A stretch of DNA of 64,000 bases from positions 1 through 64,000 of the forward strand of contig WOAB01000230.1 in NCBI GenBank assembly GCA_027886185.1. Reading direction: 5' to 3'. Made by a program: the position numbers and the translations under genes. The notes below the pieces were generated by a model. That model ran no database searches. It saw only the letters and a list, made by a program, of their open reading frames with translations, and was not told where the DNA came from. Of this stretch, positions 53,801 through 64,000 are shown one piece after another (the first letter of the stretch is position 1; the number at the start of each line of letters is the position of its first letter). The DNA is from Rheum nobile. Taxonomy: Eukaryota > Streptophyta > Magnoliopsida > Caryophyllales > Polygonaceae.

Positions 53801-54547
53801 GATAAACCCAGTATAATCCTTCAATCAATTCGTCCCAATTGAATACGCTCTTATCGGATTTCCAATTCTTCAATTCGGCCCTAATGACGTGGATAAGGTT
53901 TTGGGGGCAAAATCTCGACGTTTTCGCGACATTTAACCCGAATTAATCGAGTCATTAAATGCGTATCAATCCCATATTCAATGCCCATGAGTTAATTTAC
54001 CTAATCGGATCCAATGGAGCTGCAAATCTGCCATTGAAGGCCACGACAGGAGCTCGCGAACAGCTGGAGGTCGGGAGGTTGAATAAGACATTTCTCGGAA
54101 ATTACGGTCCTGGCCCATTATTTTTAGTTTGTGACAAAAATGCCCTTTTTCACTTTTAATAAATTACAAAAGTTTCCCAATATAATATATTAAGTTTGTA
54201 ATATTTATTTTAGCCCAAAATTAAATTATATAAAATTTAACTTAGGCTAAAATAAGCTTAATTTATTTTTCTTGTAAATGTAACCACACTTAAATCTCTA
54301 ACAAAAATTTGTTAACTTGATTTAAATATTCTAGGTCAAATTTGATAAGTTTTATTTAAATTAAGACTTAACTTAATGTTTAGAATAATTTAAATAAATT
54401 TATAACTTACAATTTGTAACAACTTATAACAATAACTCTATTTTATTTCTATTTTTGGAATAATGAAATAATTACCAAAATTCCTTTATTTAGAAATAGA
54501 GTTGAGAAATTACACAAATACTCCTACTAAAAATGTGGGTTATTACA
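50886..54547 (-). mobile_element. Solo LTR (2835 bp of its own), gypsy family related to region 1, TSD GTCGG
   Basis: GTCGG is at 50881-50885 and 54548-54552. It begins TGTAACACCCCT and ends GTGGGTTATTACA, with the same internal blocks as LTRs 1296-6892 (GATGACACCATCCAACCATG, GGTTGGTTAGTCTAATG, CAAGAGCGAACCACCAC) and TATA box CTATTTATAG (53775-53784). It is interrupted by the solo LTR 51698-52524. Its 3' half (53100-54530) is unusually AT-rich, with a TTTTATTTTATTTTA run near 53392. It lacks the CCGCGGTCGCGG blocks. Confidence 0.9.
51698..52524 (+). mobile_element. Solo LTR (827 bp), TGATGTG family, TSD CTTTT
   Basis: CTTTT is at 51693-51697 and 52525-52529. It begins TGATGTGACCATGGGTCAC and ends TATGCACAACA, like the other TGATGTG LTRs. 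It contains GTTAATTAATTAGCTAGG twice, a tandem TAGTGCTAGGCTTAGTGGG pair near 51950-52000, and a downstream GTGTGTC/GTCGTATCCATGG-rich part. No ORF. Confidence 0.8.
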
Positions 54548-55606
54548 GTCGGCATCAGAGAGGATATTCATGGAGGTTCCGTTCACAGATCTTGTCATTG
54601 AGGAAGTTGACGTGACACCCCCCCCCCCAAGATGTGTTTGTATCCTTGTCTTCAATTTCTTTCTTGTGACATGTTTACAATGCGATTGACGTGTGACTGT
54701 CTTGATCTGTTCACATCTTCCAGGGCTATACGAGATGAATCGGTTGCCGACAAGATTGCGGCGAAGAAGAGGAAACTGCTTGGAGAGGGTTCTTCTACTT
54801 CTAAGACGGTCATGATTCCCAAGGATGTCCCTAAGGTGCCCAAGGTCACCCCTACTGTAGATAAAGAGAAGACGGTCTAGGAGAAGGTTTCGCCCCCCCT
54901 CGAACATTCCTGAGCTACCCGGGCTACTTGCATCAGCGACGATTCCCACAAGACGGGCTTTGCAAGTCATGCAGACTGTCTGGTCAAAGAACATTATGTG
55001 GGGATCAACGCGGATGACGTGTTTGGAGACACCCTTGCTATGCAATGGCAAGTAAGTCATATCCATCCAAGTAGTGTATTTTGTTTTCCTTGTTGTCGTC
55101 CATCGCTAACTGTCTTATTTGGCAGAGTCTTTAAGCCATGTTGGGTGCGTGGGACCATGTCAGGGACTTTCATTGAAGATGGACGTCTTAGAGAAGTAGG
55201 TTGCGATTGATCGAAACTCGATTGATGCCATCACCTCCAAGAACACCGAGTTGTATCAAATCGTTAAGGATCAATAGGGCAAGATTAGACAACTTGAGGA
55301 AGAGACATTTCGGGTTAAGCATGAGAGGAGGGATGTTGTGGAGGAAAGCGAAAGGTTGGCGGCAGAGCTGGATAAAGCTGAAGCCTTTTGTTCCTAGTTA
55401 GCTAGAGTGGAGGCTATGGAGGATGTCGCCGTCGACAAACACATGATTAGGACGCCGTCGCTGAGAGGAAGGCATTTCACGCTGCGTACCCATCCCCGCC
55501 GGTCTTCCCAAGCATGACTCCCAGGAAGCTCAAGAGTGTAGAGGACGAGGTGGAGCAAGAGCCAGTGGCGTCGGAGGATAAGCAGGACCCTCACACCGTT
55601 ACTTAG

Positions 55607-57334
55607 AAATATTTATAAGAACTTTTTGTGAACACTGGTGACCGTCGCCCGTAGTGGGATGCTTTAGAGCATTTGGGCCCACCCTCCTGGGTGGTTTGAC
55701 ATCATTTTTCCTGGTTCAAGGGAACAAGTTTAAGTAGTGTTGCTCTTTAATTTGCATATCTTGATTGCTATATGTGTTTCATGTATACCTTTGTGTTTGT
55801 ACAGGTACATCAAGACTTGTAATAGCTTGGCTGGTGAAGAACAAGACATGGTCACGTTCTAAAAGCGGTGACGACGGTCGAGATTGAATATTTTGCAATG
55901 CGTCAACAATGAGATCAATCGCAACGACGATGACGGAGATGTCGATGCCATCCAAGGCGGAAATAGATGTATCAGACTTGCCATATTAAGTCAAATATGT
56001 ACAAAGTAGAGTAGGAATTTGTATATCCCAAAGATGAGTACTAAAAGCATCTCCTTTTATCGTAAAGATTGCCTTTGTATTTTGTCCTTTGCATCTTACT
56101 TGATAAAGATCGATGACGATGTCTATATGCTTAGAGCCTTACTATAGACATGTTGCGAGAATAAGCCTGCATTCGGCGAGGCTCTTAAATTTTGCGAAAT
56201 GACTGCTTCGAGAGATAGTAAAAATAACAAGTATTATCTTGAATAAAATAATACATAAGACATGTTACCTCGTCGTTCAAGATGCAGTTTGATCATAAGA
56301 TTTGCGTCGTGATAATGTCGTGGATCGCATCAATAGGGATACGATTGATCACGGGATTCGCATCGCGTTATTCATAGATGATCGAGGTGGATCATGTCAA
56401 TAGAGATAAGATTGATTGCGGGATTTGTGTAGCAATATTCATAGATGACTGATGTGAATCATGTCAATAGAGATATGATTGATTGCGGGATCCGCGTCGC
56501 GATATTCATAGATGACTGATGGGCCATAAGATGACCAACAAATAGTAATGCGACCAACAAGTAGTAAGGTGACCAACAGGTCGAAGAGTGACCTACGGGT
56601 CGAAGTGTGGCCTACGGGTCGAAGTGTGGCCTACGGGCCAAAGTGTGACCTACGGGTCGAAGTGTGACCTACGGGTCGAAGTGTGACCTACGGGGCACAA
56701 TGTAACCTACGGGTCAAAATATGACCTACAGGTCGAATTGTGGCCTACGAGCCAAAATGTGACCTATGGGGGTCGCGTCGACGGAGACGCATATGATCAT
56801 AGGGATCACGCCATCGGGGGCGTACGTGACCAACAGGGGTCGTGTTGACAGAGACGAATATGATCGCATGGATCACGCCATCGGGGGTTTAGGTGACTAG
56901 CACGGGTCGTATCGACAGAGATGCATATGATCGCATGGATCACGTCATTCGGGGCGTAGGTGGCTTACGGGCCGAAATGTGACCAACATGGTTCGCGTCG
57001 ATAGAGATGCATATGATTGCAGGGATCACGCCATCGGGGACATAGGTGATGTTCTCGACAAACCTCAAAGGGAACAACGTCGATTTGAACATGGACGACA
57101 TCACGAGAAATCTCCAAGGGAAAACGTCGATATAGCCAAAAGATTACATCAGCGGGGATGTAAGCGGTATCACAACAAAGCTCCAGAGGAACAACGTCGA
57201 TAACCAACGGGTACGATGTAGCTCGACCATGCATTGCCTATGGACGAGAATAGTGAAAATAATAGTTGCTTTTATTGAAAAATTAAGTTTCAATAAGAAA
57301 TGTGCATTGAATATATACAGGATTAAAAATAGTA
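55607..57334 (-). repeat. Tandem-repeat-rich spacer between integrase and antisense ORF
   Basis: Three successive arrays. About 56300-56530: units near 75-80 bp containing ATTGATTGCGGGATTCGC.TCGC and ATTCATAGATGA. About 56560-56770: roughly ten units near 20 bp, CGAAGTGTGACCTACGGGT and variants. About 56770-57050: units near 80 bp with ATATGATCGCATGGATCACG and CCATCGGGG. 55607-56290 shows no gene. Tandem arrays in the 3' untranslated region are a known feature of Tat/Ogre-type elements. Confidence 0.8.
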
Positions 57335-58320
57335 CTTTTTAAGATGTGTCGCGTTCCAGCTCCAGATAACGGGCACGCCTTCAAGGGTTGCTAATTTGTA
57401 TGCGCCTTGCCTGAGTTCCTTAGTTATTTGGTAGGGACCTTCCTAGGTAGGTCATAGTTTCCCATAATTTTCTTTCACTTGTGTTCTGAAACACTTTGCA
57501 TAGGACCTATCCAACTTGAAACACTTTCATCCTCACGTTACAGTTGTAACTTCTAGGGACCCCTTGTAGATATGTCGCCATTCTAGTGACAGCGTCGTCA
57601 TGTAATTCATCAAAAGTGTCTAGCATGAAAGTCATGAGCGACATGTTCCTCTTCTCCGTCTGGGGATGTGAACCTCGACAGGCAAAATAGCTTCGTTTTT
57701 GCCTTCTAGATCTTTTTCTTCAGATTATTGATGATGACTTTGTGGGTAGCATGGTGTTGACGTGACGAGTTTGATGCATAATTCCTGGCAGAACTCATAC
57801 ATCTGATTACTTATGAACTGTGACCAGTTGTCACAGAAAATGGTATAGGGGACACCAAATTTGCTCAAGATGTTCCTTCTTATGAAGGAGATAACATACG
57901 AGTCCTTGATTTCTTTGAACGCCTTTGCTTCGATCCATTTGGGTAGTCCGTCATGGCGAGCATGAAGACACGTTGACCGGAGGCGACTGGCAATTTTCCC
58001 ACGATGTCCATCCCCCACTTCATCAAAAGCCAAGGGGATGAAATCAGGTGTAGAGCTTCAGATGGTTGATGAGACATTGGACCATGTCTTTGACAAGCAT
58101 CACACTACTTTGCATAATCGGACACATCTTTCTTCATGGTAGGTCAATAATAACCGGTTGTGTGGGAGCGCAATGCTAAGTTCCTCCCACCGGAATGATT
58201 GCGACATTCTCCATCGTGGAACTCCTATAACACGTTCTGGATCTCGCCTTCTTGGAGACATCTTAGATAATATCTAGTGGTGGACCACTTGAGCAATATG
58301 TCGTCTTTTTGAATATTTTT
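57335..58320 (-). pseudogene. Ty3/gypsy integrase remnant, Tat-like
   Basis: Reading leftward: LLKWSTTRYYLRCLQEGEI, EFHDGECRNHSGGRNLALRS, TTGYY.PTMKKDVSDYAK and CDACQRHG give the H-H-C-C zinc-binding module. Next are HQPSEALHLISSPW, MKWGMDIVGKLPVASGQR, WIEAKAFKEIKDSYVISFIR and FGVPYTIFCDNWSQFISNQM (catalytic core; WSQF where GSQF is usual). After shifts the C-terminal part reads RTQVKENYGKL, PTWEGPY, AYKLATLEGVPVI and WNATHLKKYYF. The HSGGR...GYYWPTM and KWGMDIVGKLP wording is typical of the Tat branch. RT and gag are missing; the fragment is cut at about 58320. Confidence 0.8.
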
Positions 58321-58470
58321 AGATAATTTTTTTAATCATATAGTAGATTCTGATTATAAATCATATCAACCTCATCTTTTTTGGATGTATACAACAACAA
58401 TTGTGAGCAATTATTGTCTCTTTCATGCCTTTTAGTTTTGTCTCTTTATAGTAGATTAATAATAGATTAA

Positions 58471-58560
58471 TCTACTATACATATACTAAACTAGAACTTA
58501 ACTATGCCACATGGCACTCTCTTATTAAAACAATCACATGTCATTTTCTCTTTTTTCACT
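58471..58560 (+). mobile_element. Helitron-type 5' terminus
   Basis: TCTACTATACATATACTAAA, preceded by A and followed by GCCACATGGCAC, is the usual start of plant non-autonomous Helitrons, inserted between A and T. I find no matching 3' hairpin before 60910. Either the element is truncated or it runs to the hairpin at 60910-60926 and has captured what lies between. Confidence 0.45.
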
Positions 58561-58661
58561 TTTTTAAATAAATGTAATTATATATCAACGATTTTTATCC
58601 TAAATCTAGCACTAATCTCTTTCTAATTTAGAAATAATTGATTCACAAAGATTACAAATCA

Positions 58662-59391
58662 ATTACAAATACTATAAACTAATCACAAAAGATAACAAAT
58701 CCAAAACTTTCACAACACTGATCAACATAGAATTAGACTCATCTCCTCTTGCCAAAAAAAGAGAAAGAATTGGACTGATCTCCATGTGAGTCTTCTTCAA
58801 AAGGACTATCCAAAACACCGGACTTGTCGATGCCCCTGCCCCTGCCTTTTTTACCTCCATAGCCGATCTCCATTTATCATCATCATCGGTGAGTAGAGCT
58901 GTCAATTTTTTACCCGATCCGCAAACCCGACCCGCATTTTCTGGGTCGAGACCCGACCCGAAAACTATTGGGTCAAAAGTGACCCGACCCGTTCGACCCG
59001 AAAATTTCTGGGTTGGGTCATTACAAATGTGTTTTTATTTTATATATTAAACATTATAATATATTTTGTTATTAAAATATTATATAATAATTTTTTTTGA
59101 TTTATTATTTTTTGTTTTAATTAAAATATTATTTTAATAATCATTTTATAAAATTTTGACATGGCGCTCTCGACCCGCTGGGTCGACCCGAACCCGTACC
59201 TGACTCGCAATGACCCGACCCACAATCGACCCGCAATTTGACCCGTAATCGACCCGACCCGATATGCTTAAACCCGAACCCGACCCGTTTGATAGGTCTA
59301 AGGTGAGCAATGATTTGCACATCCTTGCCACGTCACCGTCTTGGAATTCTTGGTTCGTCGCGATGTTTGTCTCGGTAAAGGTTTTGGACAT
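58662..59391 (-). pseudogene. Unidentified small gene fragment split by a MITE
   Basis: From ATG at 59391 the frame reads MSKTFTETNIATNQEFQDGD and ARMCKSLLT. If the insert 58894-59301 and one copy of its flank are removed, it continues in frame into DDDDKWRSAMEV. One frame then gives KKAGAGASTSPVFWIVLL; the next frame gives GKKGRGRGIDKSG and FEEDSHGDQ. No family recognised. It may be a host exon or a fragment captured by the Helitron-like element. Confidence 0.35.
58894..59301. mobile_element. hAT-like MITE (about 407 bp) rich in GACCCG words
   Basis: GGTGAG is at 58888-58893 and 59302-59307. The termini are inverted: TAGAGCTGTCAA at the left, TTGATAGGTCTA at the right. Both halves are packed with CGACCC/GGGTC repeats in opposite directions, separated by an AT-rich centre (59030-59155), so a single strand can fold back. 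Confidence 0.65.
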
Positions 59392-60347
59392 TTTAATTGA
59401 AAAAATCCCTTAAAGTTGCAGTAACCATTAGTCGGAACACAACAATTCAAGTACTTGTGCATTCTCGAAAAGTGAGACTAATTGAAGATCATATACTAGA
59501 AAATCTTAACAACAAAGATTGATGGTCAATTGAAAAACAATCATAGAAAATCGAGGTAAGCATCAAGATAACTAATTGTTATATATTTGTGGATATATGA
59601 TTGTAAACTAAATAAAAGTTATTGGAAAATCGAAGATCATGAGTTTTGGTTATAACCATTTTTTTAGAAAAATAATTAATAGATATTCGATATGAGATTG
59701 AAAATACAATATCTAAAACTAATTTAGGATATAAGATTTATGATTTAATTTTTCTTTCAATTTCGTAATTCTCCATTTTTGCTTATGGTTCTTAATTAAC
59801 CAGAATAATTTTTGACACTAATAACTTATACTTTATTTTACTTAATCAGTACGATATGTCAAAAGATATGGCTATAATGGCTTCCTGTAAAAACAAAGAG
59901 AGTAAATAAGACATATACGATCAAATAAAAGATTAAGAATTATGATATCTACAACGAATACTTCCCAAATAAACTAAATCCCATATCAAATTTATGCATT
60001 TTTTATTGAAATTTATTTACAACACAATATCTAAATCAAAATTCATTTTTATTATTTGGATTTTTTGTCTAGATTTAAAATTCATTCTAATCATAAATAT
60101 CTCATCTAAATGATATATTATATATATTAGGATAATTTAATTGTTGCTTTAATTAATATTATTCAAATATCTTAAAAAAATTAAGTAGATATTTGTTGTT
60201 TGTGGAAGAATATTATTTCAAAATTCATTTAAATAATTTGAAGGAACTATGTATATTAATATCTTTTAACTAATCTGTCACACCTTTATATTTCTAAATT
60301 TTCAAGGTTATCCATTTGTACGAGTGGTTTGAAGTCTTGATGTATAA

Positions 60348-60941
60348 TCTACTATATAATACTAAATTAAAATTTAACTAAGACAACTTCTCGTTTTGAC
60401 ATTACACTACGATATTTGTTTTCACATGTCTACTCCATATCGTGTCACATCACTAAATTATCTTTTTTTCCATTATTATTATTATATAAAATATTTTAGA
60501 TATGATTCTCATTTTCTTTTCAACGTATAGATTATTCCCATTTGTTCCTGATTTCCTTTTCAACATATAGATTATTCACATTTGATCATGATTTTCATAT
60601 TAGATAGAATACATTAGGTATTTTTTGAATATTCTCTTTTAATTATTTTTATTTAAATAGTCACATTTTGCTCAATTTTTTTAATTTATTTATTTATAGA
60701 TATACGACCCGATTTAACATATTATGTATGTACGAAATTAAATTGATATTTGTTAATTGATTATTAGTAGAGATTTCTATATATTATCATACTTATCTTA
60801 ATTTAATTTATATTGTCACTAATAAGATATATATTTTTTATTTTTTTGAAATATAAAATTGATATATATTTAATAAGTAAAAAAATATTAATATAAAATT
60901 TATCAAAGTCTCGTGCACGGCACGAGAACTAAAATAGTTAG
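60348..60941 (+). mobile_element. Non-autonomous Helitron (about 590 bp)
   Basis: 5' end TCTACTATATAATACTAAA at 60348, preceded by A. A 3' hairpin CTCGTGCACGGCACGAG at 60910-60926 is followed by ACTAAAATAGTTAG; the expected CTRR end is slightly decayed (TTAG), so the last base is uncertain. No coding content. Confidence 0.55.
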
Positions 60942-60985
60942 AATTTCATATAAGTACTCATCGTTTATCAAAACTTCAAGGTTTG

Positions 60986-61125
60986 TTTGAATTATGCATT
61001 ATCTGGTATTAGAATGCCAAAAACTGAATTATAATTCCGTTTTTGACATTATAATACCAATATTTGACATTACAATGTCATATAAAGTATAATCCAGCTA
61101 TTTCCAAACTGTTTGTAGATACGGG
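60986..61125. repeat. Possible short MITE
   Basis: TTTGTTTGAATTATGCATTATC on the left and GTATAATCCAGC...CCAAACTGTTTG on the right are in loose inverted order around TTGACATTATAAT/TTGACATTACAAT repeats. No target duplication seen. Confidence 0.3.
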
Positions 61126-61139
61126 TGTGCTAGTCTTTC

Positions 61140-62599
61140 AAACATGAATTGATAATCTTTATAATCAAATGTCTCAATTATTTCAAATTGGATCAAACCA
61201 TAGTATAAACTTATTTAACAAGTAAATAATTGAGTTGGTACCATACCCCTCATAAACCAAGCACAAGTCTCTGCACAATATTTCATTATAATTGTTTGTT
61301 AAGTCCGGATGACCAACAAACGGGGGATCGAAACATGTCAGTCCGTGTTAAAGTGTGATGGGATGACAAAGGAGGAGGTGTCAATCAGTGTGCACATGTG
61401 CGTTAAAGTCCATCACATAAGTTCAGTGGAGTTTCATCCTAAAACTATTTGACAATATAAGGAGTAATTCACTAGACTTATATACTAGTATTGTTTTGTC
61501 CCAATTTTTCAATGTGAAATAGCTTTTTTATTTTCCACGGTTCGTGCACACAAGCGTATATAAACTCATCACATAAGCTATATATATGTATGTTTTAATC
61601 CTAAAATCAATTATAATATACTAGTCTTGTTTACTTCTTAATTTCAATTTCAGATGTAAAATATATCTTCACATTATTAAAGCTAGGTATAGCAATTAGA
61701 CGATCGAAGAGAAGCACAAACTTAAGTTGGGTATCATGCAGGGTGATGATTTTTTTTCCAATTAAAACCTCTATATTATATTTAAAGTTATTTTTTTTCC
61801 TAATAAATGCTTTCAATTTTATTACGGCAAAAAATATCCTAAATGTAAAGTAACATTTTGTATACTTTTCCTCTCTTTCTTCCCAAAATTACACAATTAA
61901 TGCATTTCACTGTTATATTAATTTATCATAAATGTAATGTAATATTTTTATTAATTAATGTTTATATTCAATAGAAACAAAATGTAATTTTATATAATTT
62001 AAAACTAGTCATATATTATCATCTTTATTTTATTTAAGTTTTTGTCATAAAATAAACTATGATCAAATTTATAAATTATAGTATTCTAATTTGATATTAC
62101 AAAAAGTTCAACTCTTAATGTCTTCTATTGTACAACAAAAAAAAGTTATTCCTTATTTAAAGTACATAACATAAATATTTTAGAAATATTATTAGAAAAC
62201 CATTAATATAAAGATAAACCAATTTTTAACATTTTTTTAAATAAAGTATTCAATATCTCAAAAGACTAGATCATAAATCTTAGGGGAAGACGGACGATCT
62301 ATTATGAAAAAGACAAAAAAAAATACACATTAATACAAACTTATTAATAAAAAACAAATAATAGTCAATATTCTAAAATATTAGGCGATAATTTACCGAT
62401 AGTTGAGAGGGACTAGCGCTTAGACAGTTATACAAATTAGGATGATATTAGAAGAAATGAAGCAATGAATGAAAAAAAAATGAAAGAAATTGAAAAAGAA
62501 CACAAAAAGGTCTTAACCCGCCTAGATCTAACCTGTCCAAAAACCGACTAGAACCTGCCTAGGAATGGTGGCTGCCAAGCCTGTTTTTTAGAACACTCA
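61140..62599. other. AT-rich intergenic DNA
   Basis: No gene, RNA gene or repeat boundary that I can support. Numerous poly-A/poly-T runs. Confidence 0.5.
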
Positions 62600-63187
62600 C
62601 TAGTATAGTGCTTGTGCCAAGCACGAGATTAAATTTATGAAATTCTTATAACAATATGGCATTAAAATTTATAAAGTCAAATACGATTTTTGGTACTAAT
62701 GATTGATTTTCATACAACAATGCTAATAAAAACATCATGAAATAATGTTAATTAAAAATCATATTCATATATCTTAGGAAGGAAATTGAATAATGAATTT
62801 TTTCATGATAAATTTAAAAAAACTTATTTCATAAAGAAAAAACATATTGATACTAATATAATAGTATTAATTAAAGTGAAAAGGAAATTGTTTTTAACTA
62901 TTTTCTCAATATATTAGATAATTTTTTTAAATTAACTTTGAAAAGAATATTTCTTGCGTATATAAAATCACCCCTATAACACAAAGATTAAAGTAGGTGG
63001 AGTTTTTTTCCTATGTTTTGAAAAGGAAAAAAATACACTTGATTTCGTAATGTTTGTGGTGATGATATTTTTTTTTTCGAAAAGATGAACTAAAAATCAT
63101 ATCTATATGAATGTTGTGATGGCACGCAAGTAAAATAAATCCAGTGATGACGCTGGGGCTTTAGAATTCTTCTTTAGTATATATAGA
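62600..63187 (-). mobile_element. Non-autonomous Helitron (588 bp), minus strand
   Basis: On the minus strand it starts TCTATATATACTAAAGAAG at 63187. It ends with a hairpin CTCGTGCTTGGCACAAG, then CACTATA and CTAG at 62603-62600, followed by T, as Helitron 3' ends do. The base before the 5' end is T, not the expected A. Non-coding. Confidence 0.6.
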
Positions 63188-64000
63188 ACATAAATATAAG
63201 ATTGTGAAAATATATACAAAATCAATTAATAATCGAATGAATGAATATGAACATGTAGATACATTCTATCTTAAATTATCACGTAGAAATCTCCGTATCT
63301 TTAATTATCTTTTTAAATTTATTTAAACCTAAAATTATGGAATGATTACATATATAATCTCATTATGATTTGCATGCAAAAACATTATAATGCATTATAG
63401 ATGAATTATTGTTAAAGCTTAAAATAGGATAAAAATGAAACAAGTTTGAACTAACCACTGATTCTTCTTGATTTTCTCCTATATATTTATTCTATTTTCT
63501 ATGTTTATGGTTTATGTATACAACTATCTAACAGTCTAATAGAACTAACTCACTAACCACTATTTACAATATATACGTATACAATTAATTAAATTATTGA
63601 CACAACTATATATAAGATATGAACTTCGGTCTTGACAATATCAATTTACATTAATTATGAGTGCTGAAAAAAATATAAATTCAAACTAGTGTTGATAATA
63701 CTATTAAAAAGTGTAATTATATAAAATTTATTTGATAAAACGTGTAAAAGTTAAACAAAATCTTAGAGATATCATGAATTTTGATGATAATAATTATTAA
63801 ATTAACTTTACTCCTTAGCATATAATTTCTAATATATTTATGGTGTTATTAAGTTGATTTAATTTTCAATATATATTCTATATGTTTAGAAACTTTTTGA
63901 ACTCTTTCAATCTTGGTTTTAGAGAGTTTTTATTACAGGTATTTATTCTTATGTCGAAGATGAATTAATTTATTTCTTGCGTCAAGTATTTGTTTGGTTT
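63188..64000. other. AT-rich intergenic DNA to the window edge
   Basis: Nothing recognisable on either strand. Confidence 0.5.

Larger units (their letters stand above)
50165..55606 (+). pseudogene. Antisense gag-like ORF ('putative gypsy type transposon' family), split by a 3.7-kb solo LTR
   Basis: A weak start MAKKSCFCS is at 50165. The recognisable domain (50330-50760, one base shift near 50390) reads YRTIIATGG, FEYPFRIGHRLPFSP, LTSLHIGISQILPQTWRIF, LDCIIDAHNIPFTV and YDRFFFVKKASMGEEFDF. This is the plant gypsy-associated gag-like pattern (FP.PF...L......Q..P..W.I). At 50885 it is cut by an LTR and resumes at 54553 in the same frame (ITKRILDL joined to SASERIFMEVP). A Lys/Pro-rich stretch (AAKKRKLLGEGSSTS) and a coiled-coil C-terminus with stops follow to about 55600. 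It lies antisense and downstream of the integrase at 57335-58320. Tat-lineage gypsy elements are known to carry such antisense extra ORFs. Confidence 0.6.

Noticed and set aside
1..64000. tRNA genes, riboswitches, operons, toxin or defence systems
   Set aside because: Nothing of the kind was recognised on either strand. tRNA-like words found (TGGTATCAGAGC) are retroelement primer-binding sites, not tRNA genes.

Overview
This is a transposon-rich plant nuclear window, almost certainly from a eudicot. The signs are Ty1/copia, Ty3/gypsy, LINE, Mutator-like, hAT, CACTA and Helitron remains, a Cassandra-type element with a 5S-derived segment, and one intact two-exon host gene with GT-AG splicing. 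Nothing is bacterial or organellar. Most coding capacity is broken retroelement protein. Family names below come from motifs read by eye; no search was run.

Region 1, 1-21251 (nested, mostly minus strand). A degraded copia element (gag, integrase, RT, with its 5' LTR at 20325-21251) is split inside its RT at 15766/15767 by a tandem gypsy-like array. Reading leftward the array is: 5' LTR 13589-15766, primer site, small ORF, gag with two CCHC knuckles, about 2 kb without recognisable pol, PPT, shared LTR 1296-8143, primer site, then a different gag-like ORF that runs off the window. The shared LTR carries two related solo LTRs (1788-4092, TSD GAATA; 4487-6892, TSD TGTTT). The gag carries a third solo LTR of another family (11098-11950, TSD CCCAT).

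Region 2, 21252-29568. A 1.3-kb solo LTR (TSD GTTAT) is followed by a four-level nest. A solo gypsy LTR (TSD ACTTG) contains an inverted set of TGATGTG-type LTRs. Those contain a 3.8-kb element with an 8-bp TSD that carries MYB-like and ATG16-like gene fragments. That element in turn contains another solo LTR (TSD GGACA).

Region 3, 29569-45940. A long-TIR Mutator-like element (9-bp TSD) contains a second non-autonomous element, and a sister copy of that second element lies at 33825-35170. Then come a CACTA-like end, a degenerate copia pol, a copia gag with primer site, a ZMYM1/DUF4371-type hAT protein fragment, two Cassandra LTRs and a LINE RT.

Region 4, 46035-48277. The only gene that looks functional: a minus-strand, two-exon, 261-residue member of the steroid 5-alpha-reductase (DET2-like) family.

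Region 5, 49260-58320. This looks like the 3' half of a Tat-type gypsy element on the minus strand: an integrase remnant, a tandem-repeat-rich spacer, and a broken antisense gag-like ORF. The ORF leader holds (TTC)43, and the ORF is interrupted by a 3.7-kb solo LTR that itself holds a solo LTR.

Region 6, 58330-64000. AT-rich intergenic DNA with a hAT-like MITE splitting a small gene fragment, and Helitron termini.

The strongest unexplained signals are an 18-bp palindrome shared by unrelated LTR families, a perfect 39-bp LTR hairpin, an inverted-LTR palindrome centred on a primer-binding site, and captured MYB/ATG16 fragments.
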